Positions 24,382 to 32,044 of a stretch of 64,000 bases of DNA are shown one piece after another. The notes beneath the pieces are model-generated. The model saw only the letters and a program-made list of their open reading frames with translations, did not search any database and had not been told where the DNA came from. The position numbers and the translations under genes were made by a program. Within the stretch, counting starts at the first letter, position 1. Every line of letters begins with the position of its first letter. Source of the stretch: Streptomyces sp. A1136 (GTDB lineage: Bacteria; Actinomycetota; Actinomycetes; Streptomycetales; Streptomycetaceae); contig NZ_SSBJ01000010.1 in assembly GCF_004795055.1 (NCBI RefSeq), positions 124,001-188,000 on the forward strand, given 5' to 3'.

Positions 24382-25143
24382 CTACCCCCGGGAGCGGCCC
24401 ACGGCCCACCGCACGCCGAACAGCAGCGGCGCGCACAGCAGCAGGCTCGCCAGGACGTCCGTGGGCCAGTGGAACCCCCGCAGGACCAGGCCCGTCGCCG
24501 TGAGCCCGGTGAGGAGGCCGGCGAGCACCGTGGGCCAGGGGCCGCGCGTGTACGGGCGTACGAGCAGGGCCGCTCCCGCGTACGCCACGAAGGCCGTCGC
24601 GGTGTGCCCGGAGGGGTAGTAACCGGCGGCCCAGGGCTCCAGAGGGCCCGGGCGACCGGTCCACTCCTTGAGCGGGACGACGAGCGCCGGGACCACGGCC
24701 ATGGCCACCGCCGCCGCGGCGGGGCCCAGGCGCTCGCCCCGCCACAGGGCGTAGCCGAGGGCGAGGAGGAGCACGGGCAGGGCGACCGGGATGTTGCCGA
24801 GGTCCGAGAGGCGTTCGGTGACCGCGTCTGGGACGGTGCGGACCAGCGCGCGGCTCAGGCGGGCGTCCGGTGTCAGCAGCGGCCCCGAGACGAGGACCTG
24901 CCAGGTGAGGAAGGAGAAGAGCAGCGCGCAGAGGGCGGCTCGGAGAATGGCCGGCCGTCCCGGAACAGGGGGGGTGGTTCCGGGACGGCCGCCCGGATCG
25001 GGTTGCCGTGCGCCCCGGGGGGTTTGGGGCGTACGGCCGTCCGATCGGTGAGGAGTGTGCGCGAACGCAGGCCCAGTGCGGCGCTGGGGAAGCCCGGTAC
25101 TGGTGTCGCCCCCGTGAGGCCGGGAGCGGGGTGTCTCACTCAT
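24382..25143 (-). CDS. PAP2-family phosphatase (membrane)
   Basis: 253 residues. After a Pro/Arg/Gly-rich, probably disordered N-terminus of about 65 residues come five to six membrane segments. The three phosphatase motifs are present: KEWTGRP (KX6RP type), YPSGH and RGFHWPTD (SRX5HX3D type, first Ser replaced). It should remove phosphate from lipid phosphates or undecaprenyl pyrophosphate at the outer face of the membrane. The ATG at 25143 is the best start; downstream there is no ATG or GTG before the first membrane segment. A perfect 15-bp inverted repeat lies inside the coding region for the disordered tail. Confidence 0.85.
   Translation of the reverse strand: MSETPRSRPHGGDTSTGLPQRRTGPAFAHTPHRSDGRTPQTPRGARQPDPGGRPGTTPPVPGRPAILRAALCALLFSFLTWQVLVSGPLLTPDARLSRALVRTVPDAVTERLSDLGNIPVALPVLLLALGYALWRGERLGPAAAAVAMAVVPALVVPLKEWTGRPGPLEPWAAGYYPSGHTATAFVAYAGAALLVRPYTRGPWPTVLAGLLTGLTATGLVLRGFHWPTDVLASLLLCAPLLFGVRWAVGRSRG
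24952..24991 (-). repeat. Perfect 15-bp inverted repeat inside the PAP2 coding region
   Basis: CGGCCGTCCCGGAAC (24952-24966) and GTTCCGGGACGGCCG (24977-24991) are separated by a G-rich 10-base loop. The structure is terminator-like but lies within the reading frame, about 50 codons after the start. Confidence 0.6.
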
Positions 25144-25276
25144 CTGCAGAAACCGTACGGCAGCGGAAAGGGGACCGACAGCAGGAACGCGCTCCTGCCA
25201 TCGGCCCCCCACATCTTCTTCACAGCGCCCGACCGTTACCGGCGGTACCGGTGGGTGTCTGTGTTCGGACGTTCGC

Positions 25277-26611
25277 TCAGATGCCCGCGAAGGCCGCCTC
25301 GATGATGTCCAGGCCCTCGTTCAGGAGGTCCTCGCCGATGACGATCGGCGGCAGGAAGCGGAGCACGTTGCCGTAGGTGCCACAGGTGAGGACGAGCAGA
25401 CCCTCGGCGTGGCAGGCCTTGGCGAGGGCGCCGGCCGCCTCCGGGAAGGGGGTCTTGGACGCCGGGTCCTTGACGAGCTCGATGGCGATCATGGCGCCGC
25501 GGCCACGGATGTCGCCGATGATCTCGTACTTCTCCTGCATGGCCGTCAGGCGGGCCTTCATGACGGTCTCGATCTTCTTCGCCGCGGCGTTGAGGTCGAG
25601 CTCCTTCATGGTCTCGATGGAGCCGAGCGCACCGGCGCAGGCCACCGGGTTGCCGCCGTAGGTGCCGCCCAGGCCACCCGCGTGCGCGGCGTCCATGATC
25701 TCGGCGCGGCCGGTCACGGCGGCGAGCGGCAGACCGCCCGCGATGCCCTTGGCGGTGGTGATGAGGTCGGGGACGATGCCCTCGTCCTCGCACGCGAACC
25801 ACTGACCGGTGCGGCAGAAACCGGACTGGATCTCGTCCGCGACGAAGACGATGCCGTTGTCGTTGGCGAACTTCACGATCTCCGGCAGGAAGCCCTTGGC
25901 CGGCTCGATGAAGCCGCCCTCGCCGAGGACCGGCTCGATGATGATCGCGGCGACGTTGTCGGCGCCGATCTGCTTGGTGATCTGGTCGATCGCCTGGGCG
26001 GCGGCCTCGGGGCCGCAGTTCTCGGCGCCGGTGGGCCAGCGGTAGCCGTAGGCGACCGGGACGCGGTAGACCTCGGGGGCGAACGGGCCGAAGCCGTTCT
26101 TGTACGGCATGTTCTTCGAGGTCAGCGCCATCGTCAGGTTGGTGCGGCCGTGGTAGCCGTGGTCGAAGACGACGACGGCCTGGCGCTTGGTGTACGCGCG
26201 GGCGATCTTGACGGCGTTCTCGACGGCCTCGGCGCCGGAGTTGAACAGCGCGGACTTCTTGGCGTGGTCGCCCGGGGTCAGCTCGGCGAGCGCCTCACAG
26301 ACCTCGACGTAGCCCTCGTAGGGGGTGACCATGAAACAGGTGTGGGTGAAGTCGGCGAGCTGCGCGGAGGCGCGGCGCACGACGGCCTCGGCGGAGGCGC
26401 CGACGGAGGTCACGGCGATGCCGGAACCGAAGTCGATCAGGCGGTTGCCGTCGACGTCCTCGATGATGCCGCCACCCGCGCGGGCGGTGAAGACGGGAAG
26501 CACGGAGCCCACGCCGCCGGCCACCGTCTCGAGGCGGCGGGCCTGCAGCTCCTGCGACTTGGGGCCGGGGATCGCGGTGACGATGCGGCGCTCCTGCGGG
26601 ACAGCGGTCAT
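25277..26611 (-). CDS. gabT: 4-aminobutyrate aminotransferase
   Basis: 444 residues, a class III aminotransferase of the GabT group. SGAEAVENAVKIAR (125-138) binds the cofactor phosphate, the Asp of VADEIQSGF is D259 and the Schiff-base Lys in TTAKGIAGG is K288. HGYHGRTNLTMALT and EPVLGEGGF are GabT-specific stretches. It would convert GABA from polyamine breakdown to succinate semialdehyde with 2-oxoglutarate as acceptor. It is transcribed alone and divergently from a large membrane ATPase; the intergenic region carries repeated TGTCYTTGTCCG motifs. Confidence 0.93.
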   Translation of the reverse strand: MTAVPQERRIVTAIPGPKSQELQARRLETVAGGVGSVLPVFTARAGGGIIEDVDGNRLIDFGSGIAVTSVGASAEAVVRRASAQLADFTHTCFMVTPYEGYVEVCEALAELTPGDHAKKSALFNSGAEAVENAVKIARAYTKRQAVVVFDHGYHGRTNLTMALTSKNMPYKNGFGPFAPEVYRVPVAYGYRWPTGAENCGPEAAAQAIDQITKQIGADNVAAIIIEPVLGEGGFIEPAKGFLPEIVKFANDNGIVFVADEIQSGFCRTGQWFACEDEGIVPDLITTAKGIAGGLPLAAVTGRAEIMDAAHAGGLGGTYGGNPVACAGALGSIETMKELDLNAAAKKIETVMKARLTAMQEKYEIIGDIRGRGAMIAIELVKDPASKTPFPEAAGALAKACHAEGLLVLTCGTYGNVLRFLPPIVIGEDLLNEGLDIIEAAFAGI

Positions 26612-26646
26612 AGGGGGCTCCTGGGGGGTGTTTTCGGACGCACTTG

Positions 26647-26753
26647 TGTCTTTGTCCGCAGGCTAGGCCCGGGGGAGGGCCGAAGGCATGCGCCGTTCGG
26701 GAGTGGTCTGGGCGTGTCCTTGTCCGTGGCGGCCATAGGAAGCCGTGATCACG
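26647..26753. promoter_or_regulatory. Regulatory region upstream of gabT with direct repeats and a palindrome
   Basis: TGTCTTTGTCCGC (26647-26659) and TGTCCTTGTCCG (26715-26726) are direct repeats. A near-identical string, TGTCTATTGTCCGC, lies at 5690-5703 upstream of the orphan potD. The perfect palindrome CGTGATCACG is at 26744-26753. Together these look like binding sites for one or more regulators of polyamine genes (inference). Confidence 0.45.
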
Positions 26754-26802
26754 TGTCTTGTGGATCATGACGGGGTACGGGCGGTGGAACGCCGACGGCC
26801 AC

Positions 26803-26808
26803 TAGATT
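26803..26808 (+). promoter_or_regulatory. -10-like element for the membrane ATPase gene
   Basis: TAGATT matches the -10 consensus and lies 43 bases before the ATG at 26852. I see no convincing -35 at the right distance. Confidence 0.35.
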
Positions 26809-26851
26809 GAGCGCGAGCGCAGCGCAGTGAACGGGGCAGGGGGCAGGGTTC

Positions 26852-29197
26852 ATGGACACCGACGGCGCGTACCAGGAGCAGCGGGTGGGAGGCGGGCGCG
26901 TGCCCAAGCCCGCCGGCCCCCCGCCCATGCCCGGCGCCCCCCCGGCCGCACCGCCGATGCCCGGCTACGCGCCGGGTGCCGGTCCGGCGTTCGCGCAATG
27001 GCTGCGCGTCCCGCGGCCGAAGGCGGAACCGGGCACCTGGCGTTTCGGACACCAGCCACGCGCGACGGCGGAGACGGAGCCCGCCCAGGACCGGGCGTTG
27101 CTGAGCGGTGCGGTGATCTCGTTCCTCGCCTGTGTGCTGCTCTGGTCCCTGCTGACGAACGGGTACATCCCGAAGGTGGACGTGCCGGTCAAGGCGCTCA
27201 CCCCGCAGAGCTGGTGGCGGCTGGGCGAGGACCCGGTCGACGGCCGGGGCGTGGCCGCCCTTCAGGTCTACGCGTTGCTGATCACGGGCGCGCTGGTGGT
27301 GTGGTTCAGCCGGCTGGGCTCCTGGAGCCTCGCCTTCGACCGGCTCGTCGCGGCGCGCGGTCCCGCCGCGCGGGCGGTGGGCGCGACGCTCGGGGCGTTG
27401 TTCGTCCTGCTGCTCGTCTGGACGAAGACGCTGCCGGTGTTCGACCTCGTCGGCGGCCACCTGCCGTACGAGGACATGACCGCGGACACGCAGACCCTCG
27501 TCACCTACCTCGTCTACGCCGTGACCGCCTTGCCCGTCGTGGTGTTCTTCGTCCGGCTGGCCCGGCGCACCGGCGGACCGAAGAGCGGGCCGCCGGCCCC
27601 CGTCCCCGGCTCACCGCCCCCCGCCCAGGACCCCGTCGCCTGGACCGAACTGCGCGCCGCCGGGCTGCCCGAGACGGCCGAGCGGCTCGCCGCGGAGATC
27701 GGCGCCGGGCGGATGAACGATGTGGACTACGCGCGGATCCGGCGGGCGTGGGAGAGCGTGCGGGCCGATCCGACGCGGGCCCGGGCCTTCGCGCAGGCCG
27801 TGCGGGACAAGGGGGCCGCGGCGTGCGTGCACCCGTCCGGGGCGCGGGACCTGCCGGCGCGGGCCGCGCGGCACGACCTGCTGGTCCGGCAGGTGCTGCT
27901 CGGCACCGTCGAGGACGGCGAGCGCAACCCCTGGGCCCGGCGCGGGACCGGCCTCGCGCTCGACCCCGATGTGCTCGGGACCTCCCTGCTCGCCGTCGGC
28001 CCGTCCGGCTCCGGCAAGACCCGGCGGCTGGTCCGGCCCGTCGTGGAGACGTTCGCCCTCCAAGCGCTGGCCGGACAGGCCGCCGTGATCGTCGTCGCCT
28101 CGGCCGGCACCCCGCTGGGACCCGACAGCGCCTACGACGTCGTGGTCCGCGTCGGTGACCCCGACTCCGTGTACGACCTCGACCTGTACGGCGGCGCCAC
28201 CGACCCCGACGAGGCCGCCTCCCTGCTCGCCGAGGCCTTCGCCGGCGACATCCCCGGGACGGAGGTCCGCCGGGCCGCGACCGCCCTCGCACAGTTGCTG
28301 GGCCCCTTCCACGCCGCGTACGGCCGCTTTCCCGGCGTGCCCGAGCTGCGCGAGCTCCTCGACCAGGTACCCGCCGCTCTCGACGCGCTGCGCACCGCGC
28401 TGGAGGACGGCGGCCTGCACCTGATGCTCCGCGAACTCGACGCCCGTGCCCGCCAGTACGGCGCCCACGGTGACCCCGGCCCCGTGCTCGCCGACCGGGT
28501 GGCGCTGCTGGACCGCCCCGCCTTCGCGGGGTTCTTCGACACCACCGGCCAAGGGCGGCCGTTCTCCCTGCGCTCGCTGGAACACCCGCTGCGCGTCCGC
28601 GTCGACCTCCCCGAGCGGGCGCATGCCGACGCCTCCCGGATGCTGGCCCGGCTGCTGCTCGCCCAGTTCAACGCCTCCGCCGCGGCGCGCGCCGACCGCT
28701 CCCTCTTCGCCTTCCTCGCCTTCGACGACGCCTCCCACACGCTGACCCCGGAGTCCGTGCGCGGCATCCAGCGGCTGCGCTCGGCCAACGCCGGCGTGCT
28801 GCTGGCGCTGCGCACGCTGGACGACGTACCGGAGGCGCTGCGCACACCGCTGCTCGGCGCGGTCGGCTGCCGGATGGCCTTCTCCGGGGTGACCACGTGG
28901 GACGGCAAGCGGTTCGCGGAGGCCTGGGGCACCGAGTGGGTCGAGACGCGGGATGTCACGCACCGGACGGTGTTCGCGGACCAGCCGTTGACCCGGGCCA
29001 TGCACGCCTTCCGCAAGCTGATCACCGGCAAGTCCGTCACCACGGACGCGGTGACCGTGCGGCAGGTGGAGCGGGAACGGTGGTCGGCGTCGGAACTCGC
29101 GCACGCGGTGCCGCCGGGGCACGCCGTGCTGTCGCTGACCTCCGTCCGGGGGGAACGGGCGGCTCCGCTCCTGGTCAGGCTGGTCGGACCGAGCTGA
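26852..29197 (+). CDS. Membrane-anchored P-loop ATPase of unknown role (TraG/FtsK-like layout)
   Basis: 781 residues. An N-terminal Pro-rich tail (about 1-45) is followed by four membrane segments (about 83-103, 137-153, 178-196 and 217-236). A cytoplasmic region follows with a P-loop AVGPSGSGKTRRLV near residues 380-392, then a probable Walker B region FAFLAFDDASHTLT near 628. The order of membrane anchor, P-loop, and long C-terminal domain resembles TraG/VirD4/FtsK-type pumping ATPases, but no family-specific motif lets me name it. The ATG has a G-rich ribosome-binding site. It is divergent from gabT and stands alone, with no secretion or conjugation genes beside it. Confidence 0.75.
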   Translation: MDTDGAYQEQRVGGGRVPKPAGPPPMPGAPPAAPPMPGYAPGAGPAFAQWLRVPRPKAEPGTWRFGHQPRATAETEPAQDRALLSGAVISFLACVLLWSLLTNGYIPKVDVPVKALTPQSWWRLGEDPVDGRGVAALQVYALLITGALVVWFSRLGSWSLAFDRLVAARGPAARAVGATLGALFVLLLVWTKTLPVFDLVGGHLPYEDMTADTQTLVTYLVYAVTALPVVVFFVRLARRTGGPKSGPPAPVPGSPPPAQDPVAWTELRAAGLPETAERLAAEIGAGRMNDVDYARIRRAWESVRADPTRARAFAQAVRDKGAAACVHPSGARDLPARAARHDLLVRQVLLGTVEDGERNPWARRGTGLALDPDVLGTSLLAVGPSGSGKTRRLVRPVVETFALQALAGQAAVIVVASAGTPLGPDSAYDVVVRVGDPDSVYDLDLYGGATDPDEAASLLAEAFAGDIPGTEVRRAATALAQLLGPFHAAYGRFPGVPELRELLDQVPAALDALRTALEDGGLHLMLRELDARARQYGAHGDPGPVLADRVALLDRPAFAGFFDTTGQGRPFSLRSLEHPLRVRVDLPERAHADASRMLARLLLAQFNASAAARADRSLFAFLAFDDASHTLTPESVRGIQRLRSANAGVLLALRTLDDVPEALRTPLLGAVGCRMAFSGVTTWDGKRFAEAWGTEWVETRDVTHRTVFADQPLTRAMHAFRKLITGKSVTTDAVTVRQVERERWSASELAHAVPPGHAVLSLTSVRGERAAPLLVRLVGPS

Positions 29198-29354
29198 GCG
29201 GATCGAGCGGAGCGGACCCGTACGGGGTGGCAGAATCGAGGGGAGTCGTTCATACGACACGGCGAAAACCCGCACCCCTCGTGCCCTAGCCTCCTCGCCT
29301 CCGCTCCTACCGCACCGATCCCTTCCGCCTCCCCTCTAAGGCCCCTGGTACCCG

Positions 29355-30935
29355 ATGCCGCTCACCCTCGCCTCGCTCGTCCAGCACTCGGCCCTCAAGC
29401 TCAGCGTCCGGGCGGGGGAGAGCCGCCTCGACACCCCCGTGCGCTGGGCCCACGTCAGCGAGCTCGCCGACCCCGTCCCGTACATGGAGGGCGGCGAGCT
29501 GCTGCTGATCACCGCCATGAAGCTGGACGCGGAGGACCCCGAGGAGATGCGCCGCTACGTCCGGCGGCTCGCCGCGGCCGGCGTCGTCGGCATCGGCTTC
29601 GCGATCGGCGTCAACTACGAGGCGATCCCCGAGGCGCTGGTCGAGGCCGCGCGGGCGGAGGACCTGCCGCTGTTGGAAGTGCCGCGCCGGACCCCGTTCC
29701 TCGCCATCAGCAAGGCCGTCTCGGCGGCGCTCGCCGCCGACCAGTACCGCGCGGTGACGGCCGGCTTCGAGGCGCAGCGGGAGCTGACCCGCGCCGCGCT
29801 CTCCGCCGACGGGCCGGCCGAACTGCTGGCGAAGCTGGCCGCCCACGTGCACGGCTGGGCCGCGCTCTACGACACCTCCGGCGCGGTCGTCGCCGCCGCC
29901 CCGGACTGGGCCGCGCGCCGGGCCGCCCGGCTGACCCCGGACGTGGAGCGGCTGCGGGAGCGGCCCGCGCCCGCGAGCGCCGTGGTGGGCGGCACGGAGG
30001 ACCGCGTCGAACTCCAGTCGCTCGGGACCGGACGCCGGGCCCGGGGCGCGCTGGCCGTGGGCACGGGCGCCCCGCTCGGCACCGCAGAGCGGTACGCGGT
30101 GCACTCGGCCGTGGCACTCCTCACCCTGACCACCGAGCGGTCGCGGTCTCTGCACGACGCGGAGTCCCGGCTGGGCGCGGCGGTGCTGCGGATGCTGATG
30201 TCGGGCGAGGCGGAGCACGCCCGGGCCGTGGCCGGGGACCTCTACGGGGCCTTGCTGGACGCCCCGTTCCGCATCGTCGTCGCCGAGCCGGCGCTGTCGG
30301 GGACCGCCCAGCCGGAAGGGCTCGCGCAACTGGCCGACGCGGTCGAATCGGCTGCGGCGCGGACCGGGGAGGCGCTGCTGGTGGTCCCGGAGGAGGGACG
30401 GCTGGTGGTCCTGGCCGCCGAGGCCGGCTCCGCCGTGCAGGCCTGCGCGGAGTACGCGGACGCCGTGGAGGGACGGCGCGGGCGGGACTCGACCGGGCCC
30501 GAACCCGACGAACTGGTGGTCGGCCTGTCCGCGCCGGCGGGCACCTCGGGCGTCGCGGCCGCCTGCAAGCAGGCCGACCAGGCCCTCGCGGTGGCCCGGC
30601 GGAGGGGACGCCCGATGGTCGAACACGAGGACCTCGCGGCGGGCTCCGTACTCCCGCTGCTGGCCGACGACGCGGTACGGGCCTTCGCGGACGGCACGCT
30701 GCGGGCGCTGCGCGAGCACGACGAGAAGGGCCGGGGCGACCTGGTGGCCTCCCTGTACGCGTGGCTGTCGCGCCACGGCCAGTGGGACGCGGCGGCGGTC
30801 GACCTCGGCGTGCACCGGCACACCCTGCGCTACCGGATGCGGCGCGTGGAGGAGATCCTCGGCCGCTCCCTCGACGACCCGGACGTCCGCATGGAACTCT
30901 GGCTCGCCCTCAAGGCCAGCCCCCCCGACGCCTGA
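29355..30935 (+). CDS. PucR-family transcriptional regulator
   Basis: 526 residues. The N-terminal PucR ligand domain (about 1-125) begins MPLTLASLVQHSALKLSVRAG and contains GELLLITAMKLD. A GGDEF-like middle region follows (about 285-400), and the C-terminal HTH_30 domain holds LYAWLSRHGQWDAAAVDLGVHRHTLRYRMRRVEEILG (about 467-510). PucR proteins control purine, GABA or polyamine genes. Its downstream neighbour, after 1.1 kb, is an aldehyde dehydrogenase that it may control, and gabT is 2.7 kb away. No Shine-Dalgarno is seen before the ATG at 29355. Confidence 0.9.
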   Translation: MPLTLASLVQHSALKLSVRAGESRLDTPVRWAHVSELADPVPYMEGGELLLITAMKLDAEDPEEMRRYVRRLAAAGVVGIGFAIGVNYEAIPEALVEAARAEDLPLLEVPRRTPFLAISKAVSAALAADQYRAVTAGFEAQRELTRAALSADGPAELLAKLAAHVHGWAALYDTSGAVVAAAPDWAARRAARLTPDVERLRERPAPASAVVGGTEDRVELQSLGTGRRARGALAVGTGAPLGTAERYAVHSAVALLTLTTERSRSLHDAESRLGAAVLRMLMSGEAEHARAVAGDLYGALLDAPFRIVVAEPALSGTAQPEGLAQLADAVESAAARTGEALLVVPEEGRLVVLAAEAGSAVQACAEYADAVEGRRGRDSTGPEPDELVVGLSAPAGTSGVAAACKQADQALAVARRRGRPMVEHEDLAAGSVLPLLADDAVRAFADGTLRALREHDEKGRGDLVASLYAWLSRHGQWDAAAVDLGVHRHTLRYRMRRVEEILGRSLDDPDVRMELWLALKASPPDA

Positions 30936-31302
30936 GGGCGCGTTTCGCGACTCCCCACCTGGCCGGCGACCTCTGGCGCCGCGCCGCGCCTGGTCGTCGG
31001 CCGGCGCCACTTACGCCCTGTAAGCGGGGCGATCCTCCGCCCACGCCTCCGGGCGCCCGGCGCTACTTGCACACCACGCCCTTGCGCTTGGCGTCGACGC
31101 GACGCCGGCAGCCGCCCGCGGCCCGTGCCGTGCCCGGGCGCTCCGAGGCCGGGGGACACCTCCGGACGTCGCGCACGACTCCCGGGGGCGCGACCGCGCA
31201 ACAGATTGCAGGCCGTCGGCGAGAGGGGCACGGGCCCGCGGTGCGCCGAGCCGAAGGGCGTCCGATCCGCGCCGCACGACACCGCCCTCGGCGCCCACCC
31301 TG

Positions 31303-31775
31303 TGCCCGGCCGGGTACGTCCAGGACGCCATCGCGTGCGGCAGGGCCCACCGCGCGGGCCGTGACGAGGGCCGGCGGTACCGGCCCGGGAGGATCGCGCG
31401 GCGCGACCCGGACTCGCGCCCGGGCCCCGGTGCGGTCCGGGCGGCCCCGGCGCCCGGCTCTGGTGCCCGGCCGGGTACCTCCAGGACGCCACCGCATGCG
31501 GCAGGGCCGACCGCGCGGGTCGCGGCGGGGGCCGGCGGTACCGGCCCGGGAAGATCGCGCGGCGCGAGCCGTACTCGTGCCCGGGCCCCGGTGCGGTCCG
31601 GGTGGCCCTCGGCTCCCGCCCTTGCGCCCGGCGGGTACCTCCAGGACGCCACCGCATGCGGCAGGGCCGACCGCGCGGGTCGCGGGAGGGCCGGCGGTAC
31701 CGGCCCGGGAGGATCGCGCGGCGCGAGCCGTACTCGTGCCCGGGCCCCGGTGCGGTCCGGGCGCTCCCGGGCCCG
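31303..31775. repeat. Three tandem copies of a 160-bp unit in a 1.1-kb non-coding gap
   Basis: Between the PucR gene and the third aldehyde dehydrogenase (30936-32044) I see no convincing gene. From about 31303 to 31775 a unit of about 160 bp occurs three times, beginning near 31303, 31464 and 31623. Each copy contains the hairpin GGGCCGG-CGGTA-CCGGCCC (31368, 31529 and 31688) and the inverted repeat TCGCG-CGG-CGCGA. Copies two and three are nearly identical over 130 bases. The spacing (159-161) is not a multiple of three, which argues against a coding repeat. A weak resemblance at 31145-31165 may be an eroded fourth copy. Confidence 0.85.
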
Positions 31776-32044
31776 GCCATGGCCCCCGGCCGAGTGGCGC
31801 CCAGCGGCCGGACCGGAGCCGGCCGCGGCGACCCCGCCGAGGGGCGCCCGGGGCCGGCCGGGTATCGCCCCGCCCGGCGCGGCTCCCGGGCAGGGCGGCC
31901 CCGCACGCGTCGGGGCGTCCGGACAGTGACAAAGCGGCGCAGCTACCGGCGCGCGTACTCCATGCCGGACAAACACCGAATCGCCGGCGGAGTCCTACGG
32001 TGGAGGAGACAAGGACCCGCACAACTCGAAGGGCCGGGATTCGC

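Noticed and set aside
31303..31775. Possible CRISPR array
   Set aside because: Units are about 160 bp, adjacent without unique spacers, and no cas genes are present.
30830..31976. Open frames inside the 1.1-kb repeat gap, including Arg/Pro/Gly-rich products with internal repeats
   Set aside because: Frames exist on both strands, the repeat period is not a multiple of three, and the products look like translated GC-rich repeats rather than folded proteins.
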